Source: an uncultured bacterium (lineage in GTDB: Bacteria > Cyanobacteriota > Vampirovibrionia > Gastranaerophilales > Gastranaerophilaceae). Taken from it: 64,000 bases of DNA. Below the pieces are notes generated by a model. That model worked only from the letters and a program-made list of their open reading frames with translations, ran no database searches and was not told the origin of the DNA. Shown here one piece after another: positions 46,269 through 54,506 of the stretch (positions are counted from its first letter, which is position 1; each line of letters opens with the position of its first letter). A program made the position numbers and the translations under genes. The stretch covers positions 124,001-188,000 of the forward strand of contig CASEYP010000031.1 of the NCBI GenBank assembly GCA_949292185.1, given 5' to 3'.

Positions 46269-47198
46269 ATGAAATTTGCTGTCAGATATCTAAAAAATAC
46301 ATTTTATCCTCTGGATTTGCCTGAAAATATTCACCTTGAAGATGGTCAAATGGTTATTGCAAGAACCGAAAAAGGTGAAGAAGCTCTAAAAGCATTTTTG
46401 GTTAATTCAGAAATAGAAAAACGCTGGGAAAAATCTAAAAATAAACCGGATCCTCTCCCTTTTATAAGAATAATGACCCAAAGAGATTTACAAACTCTTG
46501 AAGATATAAAAAAAGAAGAGGTTGAAGCTTTCTTTAAATGCCAAGCGCTAGTAAAACAGCATAACCTTGTTATGAATCTGGTTCAATGCAGAATTACATT
46601 TGACAGACGAAAAATTACATTTTATTATACAGCTCCTGAAAGAGTTGATTTTAGAGCTTTATTAAAAGATCTTACTCAAACATTTACTAGAGTAAGAATA
46701 GATTTAAGACACATTGGCGTTAGAGATGAAACCTCTATATTAGAAGGTGTTGGAATTTGTGGACAACCTTTCTGCTGTTCAAGTTTCTTGAGAAAATTTG
46801 CAACAATTAACGTAAAATTAGCAAAAGATCAAGGAATGCCGATTGCACCGGGTAAAATCTCAGGAACTTGCGGAAGACTTTTATGCTGCCTTACTTATGA
46901 ATATTCAAACTACATTGAAGCTGCAAAAGGTATGCCTCCAATAGGTTCATCAGTTATGACAACCGAAGGCCTTGGAAAAGTTTGTTATCTTCAATTCTTA
47001 AGCGGTAAAGTTGCCGTAAAAATGGAAGACGGTAAAACTAAAGAATTTGATAAAAATGATATTGAAATGGTCGATGCAGATGTTAACGTTGAAATCGATG
47101 ATATTCCAACAATCAATACTTACGGAGAAGAAGAAAGTTCTAACATTGATATTAAACAATTAGAAGATGACAAAAATAGTTCAACAGGAAATATTTAA
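46269..47198 (+). CDS. PSP1/RicT (YaaT)-like protein
   Basis: 309 aa member of the PSP1 family, which includes RicT/YaaT, a partner of RicA and RicF that modulates RNase Y-dependent mRNA processing and developmental phosphorelays in Bacillus. The two Cys clusters that in RicT bind Fe-S are present (CGQPFCCSSF and CGRLLCCLTYEY, about residues 160-215). The last 40 residues are acidic and low complexity. Start and gpsA stop touch (TAA-ATG), so translation is coupled. No ricA/ricF is visible here. Confidence 0.85.
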   Translation: MKFAVRYLKNTFYPLDLPENIHLEDGQMVIARTEKGEEALKAFLVNSEIEKRWEKSKNKPDPLPFIRIMTQRDLQTLEDIKKEEVEAFFKCQALVKQHNLVMNLVQCRITFDRRKITFYYTAPERVDFRALLKDLTQTFTRVRIDLRHIGVRDETSILEGVGICGQPFCCSSFLRKFATINVKLAKDQGMPIAPGKISGTCGRLLCCLTYEYSNYIEAAKGMPPIGSSVMTTEGLGKVCYLQFLSGKVAVKMEDGKTKEFDKNDIEMVDADVNVEIDDIPTINTYGEEESSNIDIKQLEDDKNSSTGNI

Positions 47199-47220
47199 AT
47201 TCTAATAAAACCATAATTAT

Positions 47221-47256
47221 AAAAGGGCAAATGTTATAAATAACATTTGCCCTTTT
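47221..47256. terminator. Bidirectional terminator between ricT-like and minE
   Basis: A 16-bp perfect stem, AAAAGGGCAAATGTTA (47221-47236) with its inverse (47241-47256), and a TAAA loop. T runs flank it on both strands, serving the two convergent operons. Confidence 0.9.
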
Positions 47257-47277
47257 ATTGGAATATTTAAATTTAAA

Positions 47278-47898
47278 TTACTGATTATTATTTTCTTGAT
47301 AATTTTCTTCGTGATGTTCTTCGTGATGTTCTTCGTGATGTTCTTCGTGGTATTCTTCGTTATGTTCATCACCTTCAGTAATTTCAATTTCATCATTTTG
47401 GTTATCAAATTCTGAATTATTATCAGAAGATTCATTATTTTCAGAATTTTCCTCGTTATGTTCCTCTGAGTTATCATCATTTTCATGATTTTCCTCATCA
47501 CCTTCATCAGATTCATCATCATCCAAATCATCTTCAGAAAGTTCATCATCATCTTCGGAATCTTCTTTATTTTCATCCTTAGCTAAAGCTTCTTCAATTT
47601 CAGATTCATCTTTTGCTCTTAGAACAGGAATTGAAAGCATTAATGCCATTTGATCACCTTCTTGATCAAAATTCAATTCCAAAGCATCCTTATCCATTTC
47701 AACATATTTAGAAAGCAATTCAATAAGCTCTTTTCTCATACGTTGTAATAAGTCTGGAGTAAGATTAGTTCTATCTTGCATCAAAACAACTCTTAATCTG
47801 TTTCTTGCAACATCTTTTGCATTAACCTCTTCAGATTCAGTTTGTTTGAACAAATTGAAAATTCGGTTACATAATTCTTTAAATATATTATCACTCAT
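47278..47898 (-). CDS. minE: MinE with long acidic, His-rich C-terminal extension
   Basis: Topological specificity factor of division-site selection that stimulates MinD ATPase. Residues 1-96 form a normal MinE: membrane-targeting helix, anti-MinCD segment ARNRLRVVLMQDR (31-43) and the dimer beta-domain LELNFDQEG-MALMLSIPVL. Residues 97-206 are an added, highly acidic low-complexity tail of over 100 residues, ending in tandem EEHH units, so the protein is twice the normal length. The tail is encoded by a 12-bp tandem repeat (47305-47350). It follows minD with its ribosome site inside the minD end. Confidence 0.9.
   Translation of the reverse strand: MSDNIFKELCNRIFNLFKQTESEEVNAKDVARNRLRVVLMQDRTNLTPDLLQRMRKELIELLSKYVEMDKDALELNFDQEGDQMALMLSIPVLRAKDESEIEEALAKDENKEDSEDDDELSEDDLDDDESDEGDEENHENDDNSEEHNEENSENNESSDNNSEFDNQNDEIEITEGDEHNEEYHEEHHEEHHEEHHEENYQENNNQ
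47305..47350. repeat. 12-bp tandem repeat in the minE tail
   Basis: The unit TTCTTCGTGATG occurs three times in succession with a fourth partial copy, encoding His-His-Glu-Glu on the minus strand. Slippage could change tail length between strains. Confidence 0.85.
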
Positions 47899-47899
47899 C

Positions 47900-48715
47900 T
47901 TACTTCTCCTTACCTAGCAGGTGTGAGAAGAAATTCTTAACCTTAGTGACAACACTTGTTTCTTTTTCTAAGTCTAAGAAAGGAACTTCGTTACCCATTA
48001 TACGTTGTGCTACATTACGGTAAGCCTGTCCTGCTAAAGATTTTTCATCATTAACAATAGGTTCACCTTTATTTGTTGAAGTTATAATGCCTGTATCTTC
48101 AGGAATTATACCGATTAAATCTGCAGATAAAATTTCAACTACATCTTCAACGCTCATCATATCATTAGATTTTACAAGATTTGGTCTAACTCTGTTGATT
48201 AGCAATTTATAAGATTTAATATCTTCTTTAGCTTCCAAAAGACCAATAATTCTATCAGCGTCACGAACAGCTGACATTTCGGGAGTTGTAACAACAATTG
48301 CTTCAGAAGCACCAGCTACAGCATTTTGGAAACCTTGTTCAATACCTGCCGGACAATCTACTAAGATAAAATCAAAATCTTTTTTCAACTTTTCACAAAT
48401 ATCTTTTAATTGTTTTTCTGTAACTGCTGATTTATCTCTTGTCTGAGCAGCTGCTAATAAACATAAATTAGGATTTTTCTTATCCTTAACCAATGCTTGT
48501 TTCAATTTACAACGTTTTTCAACAACATCAACTATTGTATATACAATCCGGTTTTCCAAACCTAAAAGCAAGTCCAAATTTCTTAACCCAAGGTCAGTAT
48601 CAATCATAACAACCTTGTTACCAGCTCTGGCAAGCGCAGTACCAATATTTGCATTAGTAGTAGTTTTACCTACGCCTCCTTTTCCGGATGTTATTACTAT
48701 TACTCTTCCAGTCAT
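47900..48715 (-). CDS. minD: Septum-site determining protein MinD
   Basis: ParA-type ATPase that recruits MinC to the membrane and is released by MinE. 271 aa. Deviant Walker A GKGGVGKTT near residues 11-19, switch ID(T)DLGLRNLD, VDCPAGIEQGF near 118-128, and a C-terminal amphipathic membrane helix (VVTKVKNFFSHLLGK). AAGGAGA precedes the ATG. Middle gene of minC-minD-minE. Confidence 0.97.
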   Translation of the reverse strand: MTGRVIVITSGKGGVGKTTTNANIGTALARAGNKVVMIDTDLGLRNLDLLLGLENRIVYTIVDVVEKRCKLKQALVKDKKNPNLCLLAAAQTRDKSAVTEKQLKDICEKLKKDFDFILVDCPAGIEQGFQNAVAGASEAIVVTTPEMSAVRDADRIIGLLEAKEDIKSYKLLINRVRPNLVKSNDMMSVEDVVEILSADLIGIIPEDTGIITSTNKGEPIVNDEKSLAGQAYRNVAQRIMGNEVPFLDLEKETSVVTKVKNFFSHLLGKEK

Positions 48716-48725
48716 TTATATCTCC

Positions 48726-49709
48726 TTAATTTTCGTCATGTATTTTTCTGATAACAATATTTCCCTTATAAGTAAAGGCTTCTTCCGGTGTATATTCACA
48801 AGATTTTTGAATATATGGCAAATTTATTGTATCAGGTCGTCTAGCAAAAACATCACCTATACGAATTTGTACAGGGTTCAATTTTAAAGCTCGAATTCTT
48901 GCATATTCATTACCATCAGAACCAGCATGAGCAATTCCGCCTAAAATACCCCAAACAGTAATATCACCTTTTGCAATAATTTCAGATCCAGGATTTACAT
49001 CCCCAATCACTATAATATTACCATCTGATGAAATACTTTGTCCTGAACGGATAGTTTTTCTTATATATAAAGTAGGTAACTTTTCGGTTTCTGTAATTTT
49101 ATCAACAACTTCTTTATCTTCATCATCAATTTTTTCTAAAGAATCAACAATTGTATCATCATGCTGAAGAATTTCACCAACTTTATTTGATTCTGACAAA
49201 TCTTCCGGTTCTACAGCTTTTTGAGAAGAAACATCTTCCCCAAAAATATTATCTAATGCACTTGAAACCTCAGGGGTTGGTTCATTTTCAACAACAGTTT
49301 CCTGTTCTGAAACAACCTCATTATTATCTTCTACATTGTCTTCATCTGAATTTTCTTCTTTTGCTGATTGTTCTTCTGTGCTGTCTTGTTTTTCTTCTTG
49401 CTCAAAAGTAGGAGCCTCAACCGCATTTGTAAATTCTGAAATCTTTATTCCTAAAGCAGTCGCAGATTCTAAAGTTTCTGTAGAACTTGTACTAATATAT
49501 GCCAATTGAGATTCCATCAACTCAACCAAAGCCTTTATGCTTGTTAATTCAGATTGAGATAATGCTACTGATCCTAATTTTAAACATATATGTTTTCCTT
49601 TAGATTCAGGCATATCCAAAACTCTTGAAAGTTCATAAATAATTTCAGAAGTTTTCTTTGCATTGGTTAAATCAACGATAAAGCCGTTTTCAATATATCC
49701 CTTATCCAT
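48726..49709 (-). CDS. minC: Septum-site determining protein MinC with acidic linker
   Basis: Division inhibitor that blocks FtsZ assembly when bound to MinD. 327 aa. The N-terminal FtsZ-interacting domain covers about 1-98. The C-terminal beta-helix domain covers 213-327 with RSGQSI, VIGDVNPGSEIIA, GDITVWG and AHAGSDGN motifs. Between them is an acidic, Glu/Asp/Ser/Val-rich linker of about 110 residues, much longer than usual. ATG 49709 is favoured over GTG 49730 because AAAGGG lies before it. First gene of the operon. Confidence 0.95.
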   Translation of the reverse strand: MDKGYIENGFIVDLTNAKKTSEIIYELSRVLDMPESKGKHICLKLGSVALSQSELTSIKALVELMESQLAYISTSSTETLESATALGIKISEFTNAVEAPTFEQEEKQDSTEEQSAKEENSDEDNVEDNNEVVSEQETVVENEPTPEVSSALDNIFGEDVSSQKAVEPEDLSESNKVGEILQHDDTIVDSLEKIDDEDKEVVDKITETEKLPTLYIRKTIRSGQSISSDGNIIVIGDVNPGSEIIAKGDITVWGILGGIAHAGSDGNEYARIRALKLNPVQIRIGDVFARRPDTINLPYIQKSCEYTPEEAFTYKGNIVIRKIHDEN

Positions 49710-49805
49710 TTTTCCCTTTCCAAAATTCACTCACAGTATAAAGGGTACATGAAAAAAGCTTATACTTCAAGAAATTATTTACATTTGTAATTAAATATTA
49801 CATAT

Positions 49806-50705
49806 TTAAGCTAAGAAGCTATTATCATTAACATAGAAATTTCTTATTCTTTGATCAAGTTCATCTCTAGTAATTTTACCATCATCATTTAAATCCAAAT
49901 TATAATTTGCTTTATAATAAGATTCACCTGATGTTGTTAAAACTGATCTTTTTGCTCTGGCAGGTAGGAATATTAAAGCATATAATTGTCCACCGGAAAT
50001 ATTTTCATTTGCACCAAAACCGGCATTTGCTTTTGCTTGTTTCAAATATTTTTCAACATAATCTAACTGTTTAATAGGGCTCATTGCTCTTAATTGAGCT
50101 GTCGTAGTACCCAAAGCGCTAGCTGTTGATTCCATAAATTGAATTAATCCTGAAGCTGAACTTTTTGGATTTTTAGCTGCTGCATTTATACCGGATTCAG
50201 CATTCATTACAGCTAACAAATCCCTATAATCACAATGTAAACGTGCAGCAATTGCCTTTACCTTAGCCAAAAATTCAGGTCCATATTGTTTATTATCTTT
50301 ATCTAAAGTTTTTCCTGAAATATATTTGTAATCTGAATTAAATAAATTTGAATTAACTTTAGGTGTAGTATAAACCGGCATTGGAGGCATTTTAAACTGT
50401 ACCAATGGGAAAGTCGGCATAGTCATAGATCCATATCCGCCAAAACCTGAAAATGAAGAGATATTAGGGTTATAAGAAAAGTTTGTATGCATAAAAGCAA
50501 AAGGATTTGCACTCATCGGCATACTAAAAGACGGATATGCAAATACTGAACTCATAAACGGATTAAATGTAGGATATACAGGCATAAAAGATGTAGCAGC
50601 AGCTATTCCCATGAAGAAATTTATTCTTGGATTCATCGCCATAAAACCCATAGAAAATGGATTTGAACAAAATCTCATATGATGATGTAATGCCGGTAAA
50701 AACAT
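49806..50705 (-). CDS. Lytic transglycosylase (SLT) with N-terminal Met/Pro/Phe-rich region and EF-hand
   Basis: 299 aa. Residues 1-118 are low-complexity and rich in Met, Phe, Pro and Ser, without a clear signal peptide. An SLT lysozyme-like domain covers about 142-240 with the catalytic Glu170 in MNAESGINAAAKNP and the following SSASGLIQFM. Near residue 271 a canonical EF-hand loop (DLNDDGKITRDE) could bind calcium and regulate or anchor the enzyme. It would cleave peptidoglycan glycan strands to 1,6-anhydro products, which MurQ-type recycling can use. Export route is unclear. Confidence 0.8.
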   Translation of the reverse strand: MFLPALHHHMRFCSNPFSMGFMAMNPRINFFMGIAAATSFMPVYPTFNPFMSSVFAYPSFSMPMSANPFAFMHTNFSYNPNISSFSGFGGYGSMTMPTFPLVQFKMPPMPVYTTPKVNSNLFNSDYKYISGKTLDKDNKQYGPEFLAKVKAIAARLHCDYRDLLAVMNAESGINAAAKNPKSSASGLIQFMESTASALGTTTAQLRAMSPIKQLDYVEKYLKQAKANAGFGANENISGGQLYALIFLPARAKRSVLTTSGESYYKANYNLDLNDDGKITRDELDQRIRNFYVNDNSFLA

Positions 50706-50895
50706 TTTCTTCCCCTTTTAATATCCCCAAGGTAATATCATAGTTACCTCTATTTATATAAAGGAAAAAAATATATACAAATTGCATAAACTTTAATCAT
50801 TTGTTAACAAATATTAATAATATTTACAAATTGATTAATAAAAAAACTTATGTTTATTATATAAATATATAAGTAGGTTAAAAGGTTATACAAGA

Positions 50896-51576
50896 ATGTT
50901 TAACGTAACAAAAACACACGAAATCACAGTCGACGTAGTAATTTTAACAATTAAAAACAACAACATTCAAGTTTTACTGGTAAAACGTACAAATGAACCT
51001 TTCAAAGGCAAATGGGCAATACCGGGAGGTTATATAAGATTATCAGAAAACCTTGATGAAGCAGCATTAAGAGTACTGAAAGAAAAAACAGCTGTTGATA
51101 ATATTTACCTTGAACAGTTATATACTTTCGGTGATCCTCTTCGTCACCCTAATGCTCGTGTTATAACTTGTGCTTATTTTGCTTTAGTAAGATCTGAGGA
51201 TATAAAAATTGTTTCAACTCCGGAACTTGGATGGCACAAAGTTAATGACTTGCCGGCTCTTGCTTTTGACCACAAAGAAATTATTCAATATTCAATGAAA
51301 AGAACCAGAGAAAGATTGGAAATTTGCCCGGTTGCATATCAATTATTACCTGAAAAATTCACATTAACAGAAATGCAAAAAGCTTATGAGCTTATTATGA
51401 ATAAGAAATTAGACAAACGTAATTTCCGTAAAAAAGCTCTTTCTACAAACGGTCTTATTGAACTTGATGAATATACTAAATCTTCTTCAAAAAGACCTGC
51501 CAGGTTGTACACATTTGAAAATATTGAATTAAATTCAAAACGTGCACATTTTATTAAAAAGGAGAAAAGTAAATAA
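50896..51576 (+). CDS. NrtR-like regulator (degenerate Nudix plus winged helix)
   Basis: 226 aa. The N-terminal half is a Nudix domain (residues about 8-145), but the Nudix box is degenerate: GYIRLSENLDEAALRVLKEKT lacks the R-E-U-x-E-E pattern needed for catalysis. The C-terminal half (150-226) looks like a winged helix with FTLTEMQKAYELIMNKKLDKRNFRKK. This matches NrtR, the ADP-ribose-responsive repressor of NAD synthesis and salvage genes. AAAGG lies upstream. Its stop overlaps secG by one base. Target genes are not proven; pnuC in this window is a candidate. Confidence 0.75.
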   Translation: MFNVTKTHEITVDVVILTIKNNNIQVLLVKRTNEPFKGKWAIPGGYIRLSENLDEAALRVLKEKTAVDNIYLEQLYTFGDPLRHPNARVITCAYFALVRSEDIKIVSTPELGWHKVNDLPALAFDHKEIIQYSMKRTRERLEICPVAYQLLPEKFTLTEMQKAYELIMNKKLDKRNFRKKALSTNGLIELDEYTKSSSKRPARLYTFENIELNSKRAHFIKKEKSK

Positions 51577-51803
51577 TGTTAGTAAATATATTATGGGGAA
51601 TTGAAACATTTTCAGCCATATTATTAATAATTTTAATCTTGCTACACTCACCAAAAGGGGATGGAATTGCAGGAATAGGCGGAGCATCTCATGTTTTTGC
51701 TTCACAGAAAAGTGCTGAAAAAGGTTTGAACAAATTAACAGGTATAGTTTGTGCAATATTTATATTATGCACATTCCTAATCGGATTTGGTATTGTAAAA
51801 TAA
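51576..51803 (+). CDS. secG: Preprotein translocase subunit SecG
   Basis: 75 aa small inner-membrane protein of the SecYEG channel, with two TM segments (about 5-22 and 55-72) and the typical loop LLHSPKGDGIAGIGGASHVFASQKSAEKGL between them. It starts in the TAATG overlap with the NrtR-like gene and ends before a terminator. Confidence 0.95.
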   Translation: MLVNILWGIETFSAILLIILILLHSPKGDGIAGIGGASHVFASQKSAEKGLNKLTGIVCAIFILCTFLIGFGIVK

Positions 51804-51834
51804 ACAAATTTGATAAGAACTTTATACTAAATTT

Positions 51835-51865
51835 ACCCCGCAAATATAATAATGTGGGGTCTTTT
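51835..51865 (+). terminator. Rho-independent terminator after secG
   Basis: ACCCCGC (51835-51841) pairs with GTGGGGT (51854-51860), one G-T pair, followed by CTTTT. Confidence 0.8.
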
Positions 51866-51883
51866 AGTTAAGGGAGACAGATT

Positions 51884-52153
51884 ATGAGAATTTTAAAAAT
51901 AAAAAATCTGATGTGTGGACTTATTTTAACAGGAGCAGCCGTAAGCGGTGGATCAGCCGCACTTGGAGCTTCCGCAAGAGAATCTCAAAAAGAAAAACAA
52001 TTAGCAAAAGCAACTAAATTATTTCAAACAGAATTCAATAAAACCTACAAAAAAACTCTTGATACGCTAACTCTTAAAGCAAACTATGAAAAAATTTATC
52101 TGCAATCCTTATCATTAAATTCTATAAAAAAAGTTGTTCCTCAATCAAGATAA
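51884..52153 (+). CDS. Small exported or membrane-anchored protein, unknown
   Basis: 89 aa. An N-terminal hydrophobic segment (MCGLILTGAAVSGGSAALGAS, residues 10-30) after three basic residues looks like a signal peptide or anchor. The rest is a Lys/Thr/Leu-rich helix. AAGGGAG precedes the ATG. It is not recognised; it has no neighbour in a clear operon. Confidence 0.55.
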   Translation: MRILKIKNLMCGLILTGAAVSGGSAALGASARESQKEKQLAKATKLFQTEFNKTYKKTLDTLTLKANYEKIYLQSLSLNSIKKVVPQSR

Positions 52154-52205
52154 ATTTATATCTTAACAAAAAGCCATAGAATAAATTTTGAATTACAATA
52201 ATAAT

Positions 52206-52967
52206 ATGGATGAAATTTTTAACAGAAATGCTTTATTCTGGGGTGAAGAAAATCAAAACATATTAAGCAATAAAAATATTGCCGTCTTTGGCTTGGGCGG
52301 TGTCGGCGGATACTGTGCAGAAGCTCTCGTTCGAAGCGGTATTGGAAATTTAACAATTATTGATTTTGATACCGTTTCAAAATCTAACATAAACCGACAA
52401 ATTATTGCCCTTAATTCAACAATAGGCAAGAAAAAAACCGATCTTTTTGAACAAAGATTAAAAGATATAAATCCAAATCTTAATTTAAAAATTTTAGATG
52501 ATTTTTATAATGATAAAGAAAATTTACCAAATTTATTTGATAAAAAATTTGATTTTGTAGCAGATGCAATAGATACAATGAGATCAAAAATCCATCTTTT
52601 AGAATATTGCTATAAAAATGAAATTCCAATAATAAGTTCAATGGGTGCAGGAAATAGAATTGATCCTACAAAGTTGTATATTTCAGATCTCAAAGACATA
52701 GAAAATAAAAACGCACCATTTGTTTCAAATGTAATTTATCAATTAAAAAAATTAGGAATTACAGAAGGTATAACCTTTGTAACAAGTCGAGAAAAACCTT
52801 TTGTACAAGAAAAAATTACCGAAAATGAAAAAATAAAAACCAATAGCGGACTTGATATAGAATTTAACAAAATCATTCCTGCCTCAACACCATTTGTAGC
52901 ATCTACAGCAGGAATTTATATGGCATACTATATAGTAAATAGCTTAATAAAGGAGTTTAAAAGATGA
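52206..52967 (+). CDS. tcdA: tRNA threonylcarbamoyladenosine dehydratase
   Basis: Converts t6A37 in tRNA to the cyclic ct6A form; E1-like/ThiF superfamily. 253 aa. ATP-binding GLGGVGGYCAEAL near residues 26-38, the adenylation motif DFDTVSKSNINRQ near 57-69, and DAIDTMRSK near 121-129. It ends in an ATGA overlap with the next gene. The ATG at 52206 lacks a ribosome site but has TACAAT exactly 12 to 7 bases upstream, suggesting a leaderless mRNA; TTG 52188 is less likely. Confidence 0.85.
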   Translation: MDEIFNRNALFWGEENQNILSNKNIAVFGLGGVGGYCAEALVRSGIGNLTIIDFDTVSKSNINRQIIALNSTIGKKKTDLFEQRLKDINPNLNLKILDDFYNDKENLPNLFDKKFDFVADAIDTMRSKIHLLEYCYKNEIPIISSMGAGNRIDPTKLYISDLKDIENKNAPFVSNVIYQLKKLGITEGITFVTSREKPFVQEKITENEKIKTNSGLDIEFNKIIPASTPFVASTAGIYMAYYIVNSLIKEFKR

Positions 52968-53671
52968 ATATATTAGTAACAGGAGCATCTAGAGGCATAG
53001 GTAAGGTAATTGCAACAGAAATGCAAAGTCTTGGAAAAGTTTTTGTAACAGCCAGAACTGAAACTGATTTACAAGTTTTTGGTATTGGCAACTACTGTGT
53101 CGCTGATTTGGCAAATGAAGTTGAATTGGTTAAGGTTGGAAATTTTATAGAAGAAAATAAAATTGATGTTCTTATAAATAATGCCGGAGCATACACTTAT
53201 AGCGGAATTGAAGAAACTGAAATGTATAAATTAAACCATATGCTAGCAGTCAACTTAAAAGCTCCAATTTATCTAATCCATAGAGCTGTTCCTCATATGA
53301 AACGTAATAACTTTGGACGAATAATCAATATTGGTTCAATTTCAGGTGTTATGGGCGAAGCAAACGCTAGTATTTATTCTGCAACAAAAGCAGGTCTTAT
53401 CGGGCTTTCTAAAGCAACAGGCTTAGAACTTGCAGAATATGGAATCACAGTAAACACAATTAATCCTGGCTGGGTTGATACTGAACTTGGAAAATTTTCA
53501 ATCGAAAAAAGCGAATTTTCAGAAGATGAAATAATAGAAACAATTCCACAAAAAAGATTTGTAAAACCTGAAGAAATCGCAGGACTTGCAAAATACCTAA
53601 TAACAGAAGATGCAAAAGGTATTACAGGGCAATCAATAAATATCTGCGCAGGACTGTCCGTAGGCATCTAA
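52964..53671 (+). CDS. Short-chain dehydrogenase/reductase (FabG-like)
   Basis: 235 aa classical SDR, NAD(P)H-dependent. TGASRGIG near residues 6-13, NNAGAY near 71-76, the catalytic Ser in NIGSISG, and Tyr-x3-Lys in YSATKAG near 144-150. The PGWVDTEL segment matches 3-oxoacyl-ACP reductases and related enzymes. Overlaps tcdA by four bases and is thus translated with it. Substrate is uncertain; the true FabG may be elsewhere. Confidence 0.85.
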   Translation: MNILVTGASRGIGKVIATEMQSLGKVFVTARTETDLQVFGIGNYCVADLANEVELVKVGNFIEENKIDVLINNAGAYTYSGIEETEMYKLNHMLAVNLKAPIYLIHRAVPHMKRNNFGRIINIGSISGVMGEANASIYSATKAGLIGLSKATGLELAEYGITVNTINPGWVDTELGKFSIEKSEFSEDEIIETIPQKRFVKPEEIAGLAKYLITEDAKGITGQSINICAGLSVGI

Positions 53672-53778
53672 AGATATTAAGATTTCTTAATAAAACAATA
53701 AAAATAAGCAATTTTATCTTTTACGATTGTTTGTATAAACACATTTATCTGTAATACATAAATCGGAAAGGAAATATT

Positions 53779-54318
53779 ATGCAAATTAACAACACTCAAT
53801 GTCCAACACCTAAATCAACTTCATTTGGAATGGCTTTAAAAATTAAACCATCTGCTCGTGAATTTTTAAAAACTCAACCCCAAAAAGCCCTTGAAACCTT
53901 AGAAAAATTGGGCGAAGAATTTAAAGACTACAAACATTGGGATTTGTTAGTTGATGATAAAGGATACCATGCAGCCGGGAAAGGTGTTTTAGACGGTCAA
54001 TATACAGAAATTGGCTGCCCTAAAGATGCTAGAATTTATTGCGAAAGCTTTTCTGTTCCAGTAAAAAGTGAGAAATTTGCATCTGCAGGCAGTGAAATTA
54101 ATAAAACATTGATGTATAAAAATAAGACTGCCGCAGATGAAGGTCTTGCAAATATTAAAAACGCTAGTTATGGACTAGATAGAACAGCCGCATTTGTAAG
54201 AGAACTAGAAAAAATTTCAGCACAAAAAGCATATGATACAGCTGCTAAAAACGCCGCTGAACAAGAACATTTAGGAAAAATCAATGACTTAATCGGCAAA
54301 TTTGGAGATGCTGAATAA
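53779..54318 (+). CDS. Unknown protein with the short N-terminal SFG motif
   Basis: 179 aa, no TM or signal sequence. GGAAAGGA precedes the ATG. Residues 13-18 (STSFGM) fit the recurrent N-terminal motif, and the following part (ALKIKPSAREFLKTQPQKA) is basic and helical. Later parts are helical with a Gly/Tyr-rich centre. Not recognised. It is a single gene between the SDR and a large terminator hairpin. Confidence 0.6.
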   Translation: MQINNTQCPTPKSTSFGMALKIKPSAREFLKTQPQKALETLEKLGEEFKDYKHWDLLVDDKGYHAAGKGVLDGQYTEIGCPKDARIYCESFSVPVKSEKFASAGSEINKTLMYKNKTAADEGLANIKNASYGLDRTAAFVRELEKISAQKAYDTAAKNAAEQEHLGKINDLIGKFGDAE

Positions 54319-54332
54319 TATAAAACAATTTA

Positions 54333-54379
54333 AAACAAATAAAAATACTTGCTTAGAAAGCAAGTATTTTTATTTGTTT
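54333..54379 (+). terminator. Rho-independent terminator before fusA
   Basis: A 22-bp perfect stem, AAACAAATAAAAATACTTGC and onward (54333-54354), pairs with its inverse (54358-54379) across a 3-base loop. Confidence 0.75.
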
Positions 54380-54417
54380 AGAAAATTAATAAACATTCAT
54401 AAAAAGCAAGGTTTTAT

Positions 54418-54445
54418 TTGAAAAATAACATGTTTATGGGATAAT
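54418..54445 (+). promoter_or_regulatory. Promoter of fusA
   Basis: TTGAAA (54418-54423) and GATAAT (54440-54445), spacing 16 bp, with TGG before the -10. The leader would be about 54 bases and contains AAAGGAAAG before the ATG at 54507. Confidence 0.6.
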
Positions 54446-54506
54446 TTTAATGAGGCTAAATATAAAATAGCGATGTACATATATAAATAGAAAAAGGAAA
54501 GAAAAA

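Noticed and set aside
47217-47576. Met/Lys/Ile-rich 119-residue frame on the minus strand
   Set aside because: It is a shifted reading of the minE acidic tail, with amino acid content caused by the repeated GAA/GAT codons.
52140-52175. Hairpin AAGATA...TATCTT after the small exported gene
   Set aside because: The 6-bp AT-only stem without a T run is too weak to call a terminator.
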